A stretch of DNA of 50,696 bases from Bacillota bacterium (lineage in GTDB: Bacteria > Bacillota > UBA4882 > UBA10575): NCBI GenBank assembly GCA_012735195.1, contig JAAYIC010000047.1, positions 1-50,696 of the forward strand. The letters run 5' to 3'. The position numbers and the translations under genes were made by a program. Each line of letters begins with the position of its first letter. The first letter of the stretch is position 1. The notes below the pieces were generated by a model. It was not told where the DNA came from, did not search any database, and was given only the letters and a program-made list of their open reading frames with translations. Shown here piece by piece: positions 26,703 to 35,513 of the stretch.

Positions 26703-27452
26703 CAGGAGGTTTTTATATTTCTTCCCAATCTCCGATTGGGGGTTCGCCAAAACTTCAGCCGCCGGGCCCTCTTCAATAATCCTTCCCTCTGCCAAGAAAA
26801 GAATCCGGTCCGCCGCCCTGCGACTGAAGTCGACTTCATGGGTGACAATAAGCATGGTGGTTTTTTCTGTTCCGATCACCTTTTCCATCACCTCAAGCAC
26901 CTCTCCCACAAGGATCGGGTCTAAAGAAGCCGTTGGCTCGTCCCAGAGCATTAAGCGGGGTTTTAGGGCCAAGGCGCGGGCAATCCCCACCCGCTGTTGT
27001 TCCCCGCCACTGAGTTCACCCGGGTAATCCCTGGCCTTACCGGCCATCCCCACCAGTGCAAGGGCTTCCATCCCCCGCTCCCTGGCTTCAGCCGGCGCCA
27101 TCCCGTTTATCCGCAGCGCCATGGTGACATTATCGATCACATTCAACCTTTGGATCAGGTTGAATTGCTGAAAAACATAACCCATTTTGCGGCGGACGGC
27201 AGCCAATTGCCAGCCGGAAAGAGCGGTAATGAGGCGGTTTTCGAAATAAATCGCACCGCCGTCCGGTTCCGTCAAACGGTTGATACACCGGACCAAGGTG
27301 GACTTCCCACAACCGCTCGGGCCCATCAGAACCACCGTCTCCCCGGGATATATGGTCAAGTCTACTCCGGAAAGAACCGTCTTTTTCCGGTAACTCTTGG
27401 TCAAACCTCTGATTTCTACTAGTGGTTTAATCCTAGCCCGGTCTTGCTTCAC
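26694..27452 (-). CDS. ABC transporter ATPase (GlnQ/HisP-like)
   Basis: 252 residues. Complete ATPase: Walker A GPSGCGKST at 44-52, Q-loop VFQQFNLIQRLNVIDNV, signature LSGGEQQRVGIARAL, Walker B LMLWDEPTASLDP, switch His in VTHEVDF. The sequence is closest in feel to polar amino-acid transporter ATPases, but no HisM-type permease or binding protein is nearby. Its GTG start overlaps the stop of the giant membrane protein gene (GTGA), so the two are translationally coupled and very probably one transporter. Substrate unknown; lpxC next door suggests the envelope. Confidence 0.85.
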   Translation of the reverse strand: MKQDRARIKPLVEIRGLTKSYRKKTVLSGVDLTIYPGETVVLMGPSGCGKSTLVRCINRLTEPDGGAIYFENRLITALSGWQLAAVRRKMGYVFQQFNLIQRLNVIDNVTMALRINGMAPAEARERGMEALALVGMAGKARDYPGELSGGEQQRVGIARALALKPRLMLWDEPTASLDPILVGEVLEVMEKVIGTEKTTMLIVTHEVDFSRRAADRILFLAEGRIIEEGPAAEVLANPQSEIGKKYKNLLKK

Positions 27453-29893
27453 TTCATCACCATCTTCCAGCGGTTAAGAAACAGCAGTAAGCCCGGACGC
27501 CCGGACGGAATCACGATCTCTCTCATGATGGCGGTAAAAGAAAGGCCCAACGAACACCCGGCGGTGATCTCCTCCAGGTTCAGGCGGTGAAATTTCTCGG
27601 CGGCCAGGAAAAACCCGTACCCGAAAAGGGTCCCGGCGAGAAGAAAGTCTTTGCCGGAGAAATAGGGGATATGAGCGCCGGAAAGGTGGTAAACCAACCA
27701 AAACCAGAGACCGCCGCTGGCCAAAGCATACAGGCGGGGTAACAACCGGTGATAAAAGACCCTTTTCACTTTTGTTTTCTCCCCGGTTGCCAGGGGAAAA
27801 ACCAGTGCCATGTGGTGAAAGATAGCCATTAGCGGCGCCTGATCCAGCAAAAAAGTTAACAACCCGCAGATCACCACAAAAAGGGCGGCAACAACCCCCC
27901 GGATATCCCGTAAAAGCCGGGTCAGTTCCCCGCGGATATCTGGCTGGATCACACCGGACGGCAAAACCTCGATCTCCACCCGGTTGGCGGCAAAATACTC
28001 CTTAATGGCCTTGTGGACTTCTGCTTCATTGTAATCGGAATTCACAAAGACCCGGATTGTCTCGCCGGAAACCGCCTCTCCCCCCAAATACCCGTCGAGC
28101 AGCGAAAGGGTACGGCCGATCTCCTCATCTTCCATCCGGGGCAGGGCCTCTTCAAATGCTTTCAGTTGCTCCAGGACCATTCCGAAATCAATGTTTTCTC
28201 CCCCCAGCCCGTTGGCAAGGGTATCAACCTCCGTCCGCAGGCCGGAGGAGTCCAGTTGAGCAAAGAGCTCCAGGCTCTCACTGGTCAGTTCCGTCAGTTC
28301 CGCCAGTCCTGAACCATCCTCCCCTGCCAATCCGTTAAAAGCCGCCAGGCTGTCGGAGAGGGCCAGCGACCGTTCCCGCCAGGCCATTAAGGTACGGACC
28401 AGAGGGTTGAAACGGTTAATAAAGTTGTCAAGGGTGCGGGCATGACGGCGCAACACCTCAACCACCTGTTCCATCTGCCCGTCCAACAGATCGATTTTCC
28501 GCCCCAAATCACCATAGACCCCGGGTAATTCCGGAAGAATCCCCAAACGGACCAGGAGGTGGAGGCCTTCCAGGCCGGTAACCGCCTCATCCAGCCGTCT
28601 TTCGAAATAGCGGAGCCGGGCCAGGGTGTTGGCCATAATCTCCAGTTCTTCACCGACACCGGCAAAAAGATGCGCCAGTTTTGCCACTTTACGGGCGGCC
28701 TGCCCGTCAGGACCCGAAAAGACAGAATCCACCGTCTCCAAAGCGGCCTGGATTGTATCGGCCGTAGTCAAAACAGCCTCCGCTTGTGCGGAAAGATTCT
28801 GGAGGTCACGCAGTTGGGTCAGGAGATTCCCCGCCTCATTCAGGGCGGTGAGCAAATCCTCCCTGGGGTTTTGAGGAGTGACCACCGCCGCCGGGGCGCC
28901 AATTTTCTGTCCGGAAGTGAGAAAAAAGGCTTGCCGGTCTTTGATCCAGGAAGTCTCTCCCTGAACAACAACGCCGGTTAATTCCCCGTCGGTCTCGACA
29001 AGTTTGACCACCACATGCCCGGGTTTCACCGGTTTCCCTTTTTCCAGGGGTGCACCGGCCTTTCCCGGCAAAACCAAAAGAGTCCCCTCTTCCAACCGGC
29101 AACCGGGTTCCGGTTCCACCTTCACATGCCCGGCAAAAGAGAGCAAAAACCTTTTCATCTCTGCCATCGTTGCCAGGAGGGCTTGTTGGTCGCCGGATTC
29201 TTCAGCGCTGACATCACGGATATAAGAGATACCGGCTTTTCCGGCCAGAAGATCTACCAAACCCTTGATTGTCCGTCCCTCCGCCGCCGGTTCCCCGGCA
29301 AAGCCGATTTCAATCAGGCGATAGCTCTTTAAGAGCTTTTCCAGTTCCTTTTGGAGCTTATACTCATCCTGCCTGTGCCGGAAGAACACCTGAATTCTGC
29401 CGCTCTCCGAAAAGGCAAATACCACCCCGGGGATCCGTTCCACTTCCCGGATAAAAACATCATGGACCTGCCCGGGTATTCCGGAAAGGGTCAGCCGCGG
29501 TTCGGCCATTAAACTGTAACCGCTGCTTCCCGGGATATCCTGAAAATAAAGGCGTAGATTACTGAAGACATCTTTTCTCCGGTATTCGGGGGCAAGCCCG
29601 ACAAAAATGGTGCTCTGACCGGCAACACTCACCCCGGTTTTCAAGACCGAGCCGGGGAAGTTTTCGGCAATAATCTCTTCCAGCCGGGAAAAAGCGGCCT
29701 CCTGCAGGTCGCTGCGGACCTGAAATAAAAGGTCATATTCACCGGCTTCGCCGATTAAGCCACTGACCGCCCGGGAGAAGTACCGGTCGGCCAGGGCACC
29801 GCCGGCGGCGGATAATAAAGAAGCCACAATGAGACTGACCAAAAACCAGATTAACAGGTCTTTGAGAAAACTGTCCCGGCCTATTCTTAACAT
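27449..29893 (-). CDS. Giant-ectodomain membrane protein, putative ABC transporter partner (family not recognised)
   Basis: 814 residues. One N-terminal membrane helix (12-30), a periplasmic region of about 630 residues, then four hydrophobic segments near 663-684, 687-702, 721-738 and 747-765. Within the ectodomain I see two beta-alpha-beta-like units (about 52-110 and 131-200), a Gly/Pro/Val-rich beta stretch resembling a barrel-sandwich (about 262-335, TLLVLPGKAGAPLEKGKPVKPG region) and a long helical, probably coiled-coil part (about 343-605). TM1, ectodomain, C-terminal TM bundle is the topology of FtsX, LolC/E and MacB, but the ectodomain is far larger and I recognise no family. The ATG at 29893 follows GGGGGA. 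Coupled to the ATPase gene by a 4-base overlap. Function not assigned. Confidence 0.75.
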   Translation of the reverse strand: MLRIGRDSFLKDLLIWFLVSLIVASLLSAAGGALADRYFSRAVSGLIGEAGEYDLLFQVRSDLQEAAFSRLEEIIAENFPGSVLKTGVSVAGQSTIFVGLAPEYRRKDVFSNLRLYFQDIPGSSGYSLMAEPRLTLSGIPGQVHDVFIREVERIPGVVFAFSESGRIQVFFRHRQDEYKLQKELEKLLKSYRLIEIGFAGEPAAEGRTIKGLVDLLAGKAGISYIRDVSAEESGDQQALLATMAEMKRFLLSFAGHVKVEPEPGCRLEEGTLLVLPGKAGAPLEKGKPVKPGHVVVKLVETDGELTGVVVQGETSWIKDRQAFFLTSGQKIGAPAAVVTPQNPREDLLTALNEAGNLLTQLRDLQNLSAQAEAVLTTADTIQAALETVDSVFSGPDGQAARKVAKLAHLFAGVGEELEIMANTLARLRYFERRLDEAVTGLEGLHLLVRLGILPELPGVYGDLGRKIDLLDGQMEQVVEVLRRHARTLDNFINRFNPLVRTLMAWRERSLALSDSLAAFNGLAGEDGSGLAELTELTSESLELFAQLDSSGLRTEVDTLANGLGGENIDFGMVLEQLKAFEEALPRMEDEEIGRTLSLLDGYLGGEAVSGETIRVFVNSDYNEAEVHKAIKEYFAANRVEIEVLPSGVIQPDIRGELTRLLRDIRGVVAALFVVICGLLTFLLDQAPLMAIFHHMALVFPLATGEKTKVKRVFYHRLLPRLYALASGGLWFWLVYHLSGAHIPYFSGKDFLLAGTLFGYGFFLAAEKFHRLNLEEITAGCSLGLSFTAIMREIVIPSGRPGLLLFLNRWKMVMK

Positions 29894-30294
29894 AATCTTT
29901 TCCCCCATGGTTACGATTATAACACATCGTTTTCCCATGGTGAGCAGGTAATTCTTGCATGACGCCGGTTTGCTCAACAATTGCGGCACAGGTCTTCCCT
30001 GTGCCATTCTTACCGCACATTCGTATGGGCGCAACGGGTTTTATCAGTTACCCGGCAGGGAATTATAGATTGAATAGTATTATTCGTCAAAATTATAATT
30101 TCCCCACCGGTACCCGCCAGACTATACCAGGCATAAGCAATACTCCGGCAGGGTTGAAACTTTTGAAAGATGATGTCCACTGAGTATGAGAGAATAATTG
30201 CCGGAGTTTAAGGAAAAATTAACCATTAACGGAACCCGGGCGGGATTTGTCACTAAAACCATATTACTAAAATCAATATTGGAGGCCATATTTG
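29894..30294. other. Intergenic region between divergent ABC and GT2 genes
   Basis: About 400 bases without a gene. Contains the minus-strand extended -10 at 29916-29924, a small imperfect inverted repeat gaatagtattattc near 30072-30085, and the word ccggcaggg twice (30051, 30150) with its partial complement attgccggag at 30198. A plausible but weak plus-strand promoter (TTGTCA, 15 bases, TAAAAT) lies at 30248-30274. Confidence 0.45.
29916..29924 (-). promoter_or_regulatory. Extended -10 promoter of the membrane protein/ATPase operon
   Basis: Minus strand TGTTATAAT, a TGn extended -10, with no good -35. Start of transcription would be about 16 bases before the ATG at 29893. Same style as the lpxC and pdaD promoters. 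Confidence 0.5.
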
Positions 30295-31248
30295 ATGTTT
30301 GAAAACTTTCCTTCAGTTTCGATTATCATTCCCGTACGTAACCGGGCCCGCCTTATCGCCGAGTGTCTGTCGAGCCTGATTGAGTCAGTAAAAAATCTCA
30401 ATGTTGACGTGGAGATTTTGGTCGCCGATGACGCTTCAACCGACGAAACCCCGGCCGTAGTCTCCGGTATCGCCAAAAAAAGCCCCACACCAATAAAACT
30501 CCTTACCAGTCTGCAACGGGGTGGACCAGCCCACGCCCGCAATTTGGCTATCAAAGCCGCCAGAGGAGAACTGATCATCTTTGTGGACAGCGACGAAGTG
30601 GTTAGCGAGGATTTTGTCCGTGCGCACCTGGCCATGCACAGGAAGAAAGGGCCTATGGTTTACGGCCTCGGCAAAATAATCTCCGTTCCATCGCTGGAGG
30701 CAGCAAAAAACCACCCCAAGGCGACGATCTGGGATTATTCCGGTGCGACATTGGACACGGCCAATGCGTCGGTGAGAAGGGAACACCTGGAAGCGGTAGG
30801 AGGCTTTGATCCCGGTTTTGAAGGGATGGGCTGGCACGACCTGGATTTGGGGTACCGGTTGCGCCGCTACGGGCTGGAAAAAGTTCTTATCCCTACCGCC
30901 GTATCCTATCATATCCAACCGCCCCTGCGTTCCCCGGAGCAACTGGCGGCGCGCCTTCAAAAAGAGAGGGAGCGGGGGAAAACCGCCGTCTATTTCCTGG
31001 AAAGGCATCCCGGGCTGAAAACCCGCCTCAGCACCCAAGATACAAAGCTCCACCTCTTTTTGAACTGGATCTCCCGGGCCGGCGGGCTCATAAACCAGAA
31101 AAATGTCTTAAAGTTGGCGGAATGGGCACGCCGGCACCGGCTCAGATCCCTGGAGCAAATATGGCTGTCGGGGGTAATAAACAAGGCGTATCTCGAGGTC
31201 AAAGAAAAAACCCAGCATGAGCGCGCCACTGCGCAGAAGAAGGGTTAA
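30295..31248 (+). CDS. Glycosyltransferase family 2 protein
   Basis: 317 residues. GT-A fold: VSIIIPVRNRARLIAECLSSL start, nucleotide-binding VEILVADDASTDETP, DxD motif as FVDSDE, acceptor side with VGGFDPGFEGMGWHDLDLGYRLRRYG, followed by a basic helical C-terminus without obvious membrane segments. Transfers a sugar from a nucleotide donor, likely to envelope glycan given neighbours. ATG at 30295 with GGAGG. Ends 3 bases from the convergent LpxB-like gene. Confidence 0.87.
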   Translation: MFENFPSVSIIIPVRNRARLIAECLSSLIESVKNLNVDVEILVADDASTDETPAVVSGIAKKSPTPIKLLTSLQRGGPAHARNLAIKAARGELIIFVDSDEVVSEDFVRAHLAMHRKKGPMVYGLGKIISVPSLEAAKNHPKATIWDYSGATLDTANASVRREHLEAVGGFDPGFEGMGWHDLDLGYRLRRYGLEKVLIPTAVSYHIQPPLRSPEQLAARLQKERERGKTAVYFLERHPGLKTRLSTQDTKLHLFLNWISRAGGLINQKNVLKLAEWARRHRLRSLEQIWLSGVINKAYLEVKEKTQHERATAQKKG

Positions 31249-31251
31249 TCA

Positions 31252-32619
31252 CTATCCGTACCTTTCCGCCAGCACTTCGCGGATTAATTCCATCAATCTC
31301 CGGGCGGCCCCCGCTTTTCCCGCTACCGCTTTTATTTTCGCGGCGATTGCCTTCCGCTCCTCTTCATTCCGTAACAGCTCCACGGTTTTTCCGGCCAAAT
31401 CCTCCGGTCTCGCCTCCCCGCGGATTTCAGGGACAAGATATTCACCGGCGAGCCGGTTGGGCCAAGCGGTAAAGGCCATCTTTTCCAGGAACTTTGGGAT
31501 GAGGCGGCGTTTTAAGATCTTCCCGATTCCGGGGAGACCGCCAAGTAATCCAGGCCAACCTTCCAGGGGGATCCGTTCCGGATAAAGCAAAGGAAGGGTA
31601 ACCACCATCGGTGTGCCGAGAAAAGACAATTCCATAGTATTTGTGCCGGGGATTGTGAGGGCCATATCCGCCGCAGCCATCAGCTCGTACCGGCCACGGC
31701 TGACGATGACGGATAATCCTTCTCCCGTTACCAGCCGGCCGGAAAGGGTTATATCCGTCCCCTGATCCGCCGCTCCCACCGGGCGGTATTCACCGGTGAC
31801 CCCGAAAAGACCGGCCAATTCTCCCTGGAGCGCCCCGGCCACCTGGCCGTCGGCAATAAAGGGCGAAAGGCTCAAAACCACCTTGACCCCGGGGATTTCT
31901 TGCGCCGCCAGTTCTGCAGTGCGGAGAAAAAACGGGAGCATCCCTTCAAAATGAGCCGGCCTGCTGCCCGGCATTAATAACAAGAGCGGCGATCCCTCCC
32001 CTACTCCTAGGCGCCTGCGCGTCCCGGTTTTTGTCTCCCGGGGCGCGACTGCATCAAGCATTAAGTTGCCGACCAGCCGGATCTTTTCTTTAGCTACGCC
32101 CTTTGCCAGCAGCTTGTCCGCTACATTAGGGTAGGGAACGGCAAAACGGGCAAAAGACCCGGACCAACCGGCCACCCCTTCGGTATAAGCAAGGGCCGGG
32201 TATTTTAAACGTCTAGCCAAGAGGGCGGCGTAAATCAGATCTCCCCCTAAAAAAAGGCCCACGCCTTTCGGGGAGGGGGCAAACCCCCGGGGTTTTTTCC
32301 CAAATAGCAAATAAGCGAAGGTTTCCGCCGGACCGGCCACCAGATCCACCCCGGGGAGGGCTCGGATCACCCGGCACTCCGCACCGCTGGCAAACGGACA
32401 AGGCGGGACAAAGACAGTCACCCGGCAGTCCCACTCTTGGCCCGTGCACGCCTGTGCACGGTCTCGTCGCTCGTCCTGCTCTTCGCCCGCGCGTGCACGC
32501 ACCCGTACATCTTCACGGGCACGACTGATCCTGTCGAGCACGGGGCTAAGCCAGCCGGAGACCTCTCCCGGGCTGTTAACGGTGATCACCAGTTCCCATC
32601 TGTCGGATCGCTCTTCCAT
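31252..32619 (-). CDS. LpxB-like glycosyltransferase (lipid-A-disaccharide synthase-related)
   Basis: 455 residues. GT-B enzyme related to LpxB: N-terminal VITVNSPGEVSGWLSPVL, middle YPNVADKLLAKGVAKEKIRLVGNLMLD, then LLLLMPGSRPAHFEGMLPFF and the donor site ADMALTIPGTNTMELSFLGTPMVV. LpxB joins lipid X to UDP-diacylglucosamine; this divergent homologue may do that or another envelope glycosylation. Residues about 34-64 (REDVRVRARAGEEQDERRDR...) look inserted and are encoded by a CG-rich repeat element. AGGAG upstream of the ATG at 32619. Confidence 0.78.
   Translation of the reverse strand: MEERSDRWELVITVNSPGEVSGWLSPVLDRISRAREDVRVRARAGEEQDERRDRAQACTGQEWDCRVTVFVPPCPFASGAECRVIRALPGVDLVAGPAETFAYLLFGKKPRGFAPSPKGVGLFLGGDLIYAALLARRLKYPALAYTEGVAGWSGSFARFAVPYPNVADKLLAKGVAKEKIRLVGNLMLDAVAPRETKTGTRRRLGVGEGSPLLLLMPGSRPAHFEGMLPFFLRTAELAAQEIPGVKVVLSLSPFIADGQVAGALQGELAGLFGVTGEYRPVGAADQGTDITLSGRLVTGEGLSVIVSRGRYELMAAADMALTIPGTNTMELSFLGTPMVVTLPLLYPERIPLEGWPGLLGGLPGIGKILKRRLIPKFLEKMAFTAWPNRLAGEYLVPEIRGEARPEDLAGKTVELLRNEEERKAIAAKIKAVAGKAGAARRLMELIREVLAERYG
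32481..32523. repeat. ~43-bp dispersed CG-rich element inside the LpxB-like gene
   Basis: Shares CTTCGCCCG and CTTCACGGGCACG ends with the intergenic element at 17287-17326, and contains a 15-base alternating run CGCGCGTGCACGCAC at 32488-32502. Further CCCGTGCACG words lie at 32445-32465. Translated in frame. Confidence 0.65.
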
Positions 32620-32669
32620 AGATCTACAATTCTCCTTTTAGCACAAGTTTAATCATGCTTTTAAATGCT

Positions 32670-32866
32670 CCGGGCAATCACGCTTTTAACTACAGCGTAT
32701 AATTACAGCGGACAACCAATTCCTTGCAATCACAGCGCTACAGCGCGTAATCACATGCACCCGGTATTTCCGTCAGCTGTTCATAAAGGCACAACCAGAT
32801 CGTTCGATCACAGCGTGTAATCGCAGAGCCACAGTGTATAATCACGTAGTGTAATCACGAGTAGTG
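32670..32866. repeat. Degenerate 13-bp tandem array (AGCGTGTAATCAC-like)
   Basis: Between the LpxB-like gene and rfbC. Units such as agcgtataattac, agcgcgtaatcac, agcgtgtaatcgc, agtgtataatcac and gtagtgtaatcac recur, some adjacent, some separated by unique sequence. The array runs into the rfbC coding end, supplying its last residues. Confidence 0.7.
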
Positions 32867-33432
32867 ATACCCCGGCCGGCCAAACCCGTAAGCGAGGCCA
32901 GGCTTTTAAACCCTCTGTCTTTCTCCGAAAGGATGGGGGTTTCTCCCGCCGGCAAAGGCCACTTGATCCCTATCTCCGGGTCATTCCAGATGATTCCTTC
33001 TTCATCTTCCGGGTAGTAGTATTCCGTGCATTTATAAATAACCTCCGCTTCGTCGGAGAGCACAAGAAAACCATGGGCAAATCCTCCGGGGATATATAAT
33101 TGCCGCTTATTTTTGCCGGAAAGAACAACACCGTACCATCTTTTATAAGTGGGCGAATCAGCGCGCAGGTCCACGGCGACGTCAAAGATCTCGCCGGCAA
33201 TGGCCCGCACCAATTTATCCTGGGGATGTTTCACCTGAAAATGCAGCCCCCGGAGAACACCTTTTTTTGACCGGGAATGGTTATCCTGAACAAAGGGGGA
33301 ATCCAGGCCAACGCCTTTAAAATCCCGGTAATTATAAGCCTCAAAGAAAAAACCCCGCTCGTCGTGATGGACTTTTGGCTCAATGAGGAAAAGACCGGGG
33401 ATTTCCAGGGCCCGAAAACGGAAAACACCCAC
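32842..33432 (-). CDS. rfbC: dTDP-4-dehydrorhamnose 3,5-epimerase RfbC
   Basis: 196 residues. Third step of dTDP-L-rhamnose synthesis. Cupin fold with catalytic His in GVLRGLHFQ, PQDKLVRAIAGEIFDVAVDLR, QLYIPGGFAHGFLVLSD and the C-terminal WNDPEIGIKWP. GTG start with GGGGAGG; that Shine-Dalgarno contains the rfbB stop. The last residues (GRGITTRDYTT) come from a tandem repeat array rather than from the family sequence. Confidence 0.95.
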   Translation of the reverse strand: MGVFRFRALEIPGLFLIEPKVHHDERGFFFEAYNYRDFKGVGLDSPFVQDNHSRSKKGVLRGLHFQVKHPQDKLVRAIAGEIFDVAVDLRADSPTYKRWYGVVLSGKNKRQLYIPGGFAHGFLVLSDEAEVIYKCTEYYYPEDEEGIIWNDPEIGIKWPLPAGETPILSEKDRGFKSLASLTGLAGRGITTRDYTT

Positions 33433-33436
33433 CGTC

Positions 33437-34483
33437 TTACCTCCCCTCGTATACCCGGCGATAATATTCCTGGTATTCCCCGGCGGTCACCCGCTCCAGC
33501 CAGTCTCTATTCTCCAGGTACCAGCGGATTGTGCGGACAATCCCTTCGGCAAACGGGGTTTCCGGCCGCCAGCCCAGCTCGTTGCAGATCTTTGCCGGGT
33601 CAATTCCGTAACGGAAATCATGGCCTTTCCGGTCCGGAACAAAAGCGATTAGAGCCTCGCTGATCCCCGGATCCACATGTTCCCGGAGATAGCTGATGAC
33701 CGTACGCACCACCGAGAGGTTGGTCCGTTCATTATGACCGCCGATATTATAGACCTCGCCTGTTTTCCCCCGGTGCAGGATTAAATCCAAGGCCTTGCAA
33801 TGGTCTTCCACATAGAGCCAGTCCCGGATCTGCAGGCCATCCCCATAAACCGGCAGCTTCTTCCGGTGCAAGGCATTATTGATCACCAGGGGGATCAATT
33901 TCTCCGGAAATTGATAAGGCCCGTAATTATTGGTGCACCTGGAGATAATCACCGGCAGCCCATAGGTGTCGTGGTAGGCCTTGACAAGCAAATCCGCCCC
34001 GGCCTTGCTGGCGGCATAAGGAGTATGCGGGTCGAGCGGAGTTGTCTCCGTAAAATAGCCGGTTTCGCCCAGGGAGCCATAGACCTCATCGGTGGAGATC
34101 TGCAGAAACCTCTTGTCTTCCCAAGCCCCCTCCCAACGGTTTAAAGCCGCGTTTAACAGGTTTGCCGTCCCCATGATGTTGGTGCGGACAAAAAGCGCGG
34201 GCATAAGGATACTGCGGTCGACGTGGCTTTCTGCGGCAAAATTTACCACCCAATCAATCTCTTCCTCAGCAAAGACCTTCCCCACTACGGCGCTGTCGGC
34301 TATATCGCCGCGGATAAAACGGTAGTTTTTTCTCTCTTCAATCTCCTTTAGGTTCTCAAGGTTCCCGGCATAGGTCAGTTTATCCAAATTCAGCAGACGG
34401 TAAGAAGGGTACTTCTTCGCCAGGTAAAGAAGGAAATTGCTCCCAATAAAGCCTGCGCCGCCGGTTACCAGGACCGTTTTCAT
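33437..34483 (-). CDS. rfbB: dTDP-glucose 4,6-dehydratase RfbB
   Basis: 348 residues. Second step of dTDP-L-rhamnose synthesis, NAD-dependent extended SDR. GGAGFIGSNFL nucleotide-binding loop, NFAAESHVDRSI, STDEVYGSLGE, YxxxK as YAASKAGAD, and NNYGPYQFPEKLIPL. ATG with AGGTGGAAGG. Four bases before rfbC. rfbA, the first step, is not in this cluster. Confidence 0.96.
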   Translation of the reverse strand: MKTVLVTGGAGFIGSNFLLYLAKKYPSYRLLNLDKLTYAGNLENLKEIEERKNYRFIRGDIADSAVVGKVFAEEEIDWVVNFAAESHVDRSILMPALFVRTNIMGTANLLNAALNRWEGAWEDKRFLQISTDEVYGSLGETGYFTETTPLDPHTPYAASKAGADLLVKAYHDTYGLPVIISRCTNNYGPYQFPEKLIPLVINNALHRKKLPVYGDGLQIRDWLYVEDHCKALDLILHRGKTGEVYNIGGHNERTNLSVVRTVISYLREHVDPGISEALIAFVPDRKGHDFRYGIDPAKICNELGWRPETPFAEGIVRTIRWYLENRDWLERVTAGEYQEYYRRVYEGR

Positions 34484-34531
34484 CCTTCCACCTCGTTTTC
34501 CTTATCCCCCGGCGGCCCCGGCTCTTTCTAT

Positions 34532-35434
34532 TTACAGACGCGCCTTTTGGTTTCGCGCGCACGCGCGCGCCTCCGCTCGCAGGTACTCGGCAAGGGCCTC
34601 CTCCCAATGGCGGAATTTAAAAAGGCCGCTCAATTCGAGCATATGGTTTTCCAAGACAGTATAGTGCGGACGGGGGGCCGGCCGGTCCAGTTCCCGGCTG
34701 GTTACCGGTTTCACTCTACATTCTATGCCGGTTAACTCCAGGATTCTCCGGGCAAAACCAAACCAACTGCACTCCCCTTCATTGGTCGCATGGTAGGTTC
34801 CGTAACTTTCGGTTTGGATCAGGCGTAAAATACATTTCGCCAAATCCGCCGCATTGGTGGGGGTCCCGAATTGGTCCGCCACCACGGAAACCTCCTTTTT
34901 TTCCCGGCTCAAGGCGATTATTTTTTGGACAAAATTCCTCCCTTCTCCAAAAAGCCAGGCGGTACGGAGAATAAAATGGCGGGGGTTGGTCTCCCGGACC
35001 AATCTTTCTCCCCAGGCTTTACTCCGGCCGTAGGCATTGATTGGGTTGACCGGATGATATTCCCGCCGGGGGGTGGTCGCTTTTCCGTCAAAAACATAAT
35101 CCGTAGAGATCTGGAGTATTTTTGCGCCCACCTGAAAAGCGGCGGCGGAAAGGTCCCGTGCTCCCAGGGCATTAACGCGAAAGGCCTCTTTTTCCTCTGC
35201 TTCCGCCCGGTCCACATCGGTGTAGCCGGCACAGTTTATGACCACATCAGGCCGCCACTCCAAGACAGTGGAGAATACCTGCGCCTGGTTGGTAATATCC
35301 CATTCCGGCAGATCCACCGGGAGCAAAAGATGGGTTCCGGCCAGAAAACCGCCCGGACCAACCTCCGCCATAAGTGCTCTCCCCAACTGCCCCCCGGCGC
35401 CGGTAAGCAAGATCTTCACCCTGGTCATCCTCAT
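34532..35434 (-). CDS. rfbD: dTDP-4-dehydrorhamnose reductase RfbD
   Basis: 300 residues. Final reduction to dTDP-L-rhamnose. GAGGQLGRALM, INCAGYTDVDRAE, ISTDYVFDGK, YxxxK as YGRSKAWGE, RTAWLFGEGRNFV. Start could be the ATG at 35434 or 35428. The C-terminus (AEARACARNQKARL) extends beyond the usual end and is encoded by a 17-base alternating CG tract, suggesting the repeat displaced the original stop. Confidence 0.95.
   Translation of the reverse strand: MRMTRVKILLTGAGGQLGRALMAEVGPGGFLAGTHLLLPVDLPEWDITNQAQVFSTVLEWRPDVVINCAGYTDVDRAEAEEKEAFRVNALGARDLSAAAFQVGAKILQISTDYVFDGKATTPRREYHPVNPINAYGRSKAWGERLVRETNPRHFILRTAWLFGEGRNFVQKIIALSREKKEVSVVADQFGTPTNAADLAKCILRLIQTESYGTYHATNEGECSWFGFARRILELTGIECRVKPVTSRELDRPAPRPHYTVLENHMLELSGLFKFRHWEEALAEYLRAEARACARNQKARL
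34554..34570. repeat. 17-bp alternating CG tract at the rfbD 3' end
   Basis: Seventeen-base strictly alternating run containing CGCGCGTGCGCG on the minus strand. Translated into the rfbD C-terminal tail. Confidence 0.8.
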
Positions 35435-35513
35435 TCCACTAACTAATATGTATCCCGCCCGCCTCCGGTAATTTCCCTCTTTATCTGGTATGATAACTCT
35501 TGCCCGATTATTC

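Noticed and set aside
26694-27452. Glutamine/arginine uptake ATPase (glnQ) by sequence feel
   Set aside because: No permease of that type or solute-binding protein; the coupled partner is a giant membrane protein, so the amino acid transport name would mislead.
29894-30294. Riboswitch or small RNA in the long divergent gap
   Set aside because: No recognisable conserved riboswitch core or terminator-like structure.
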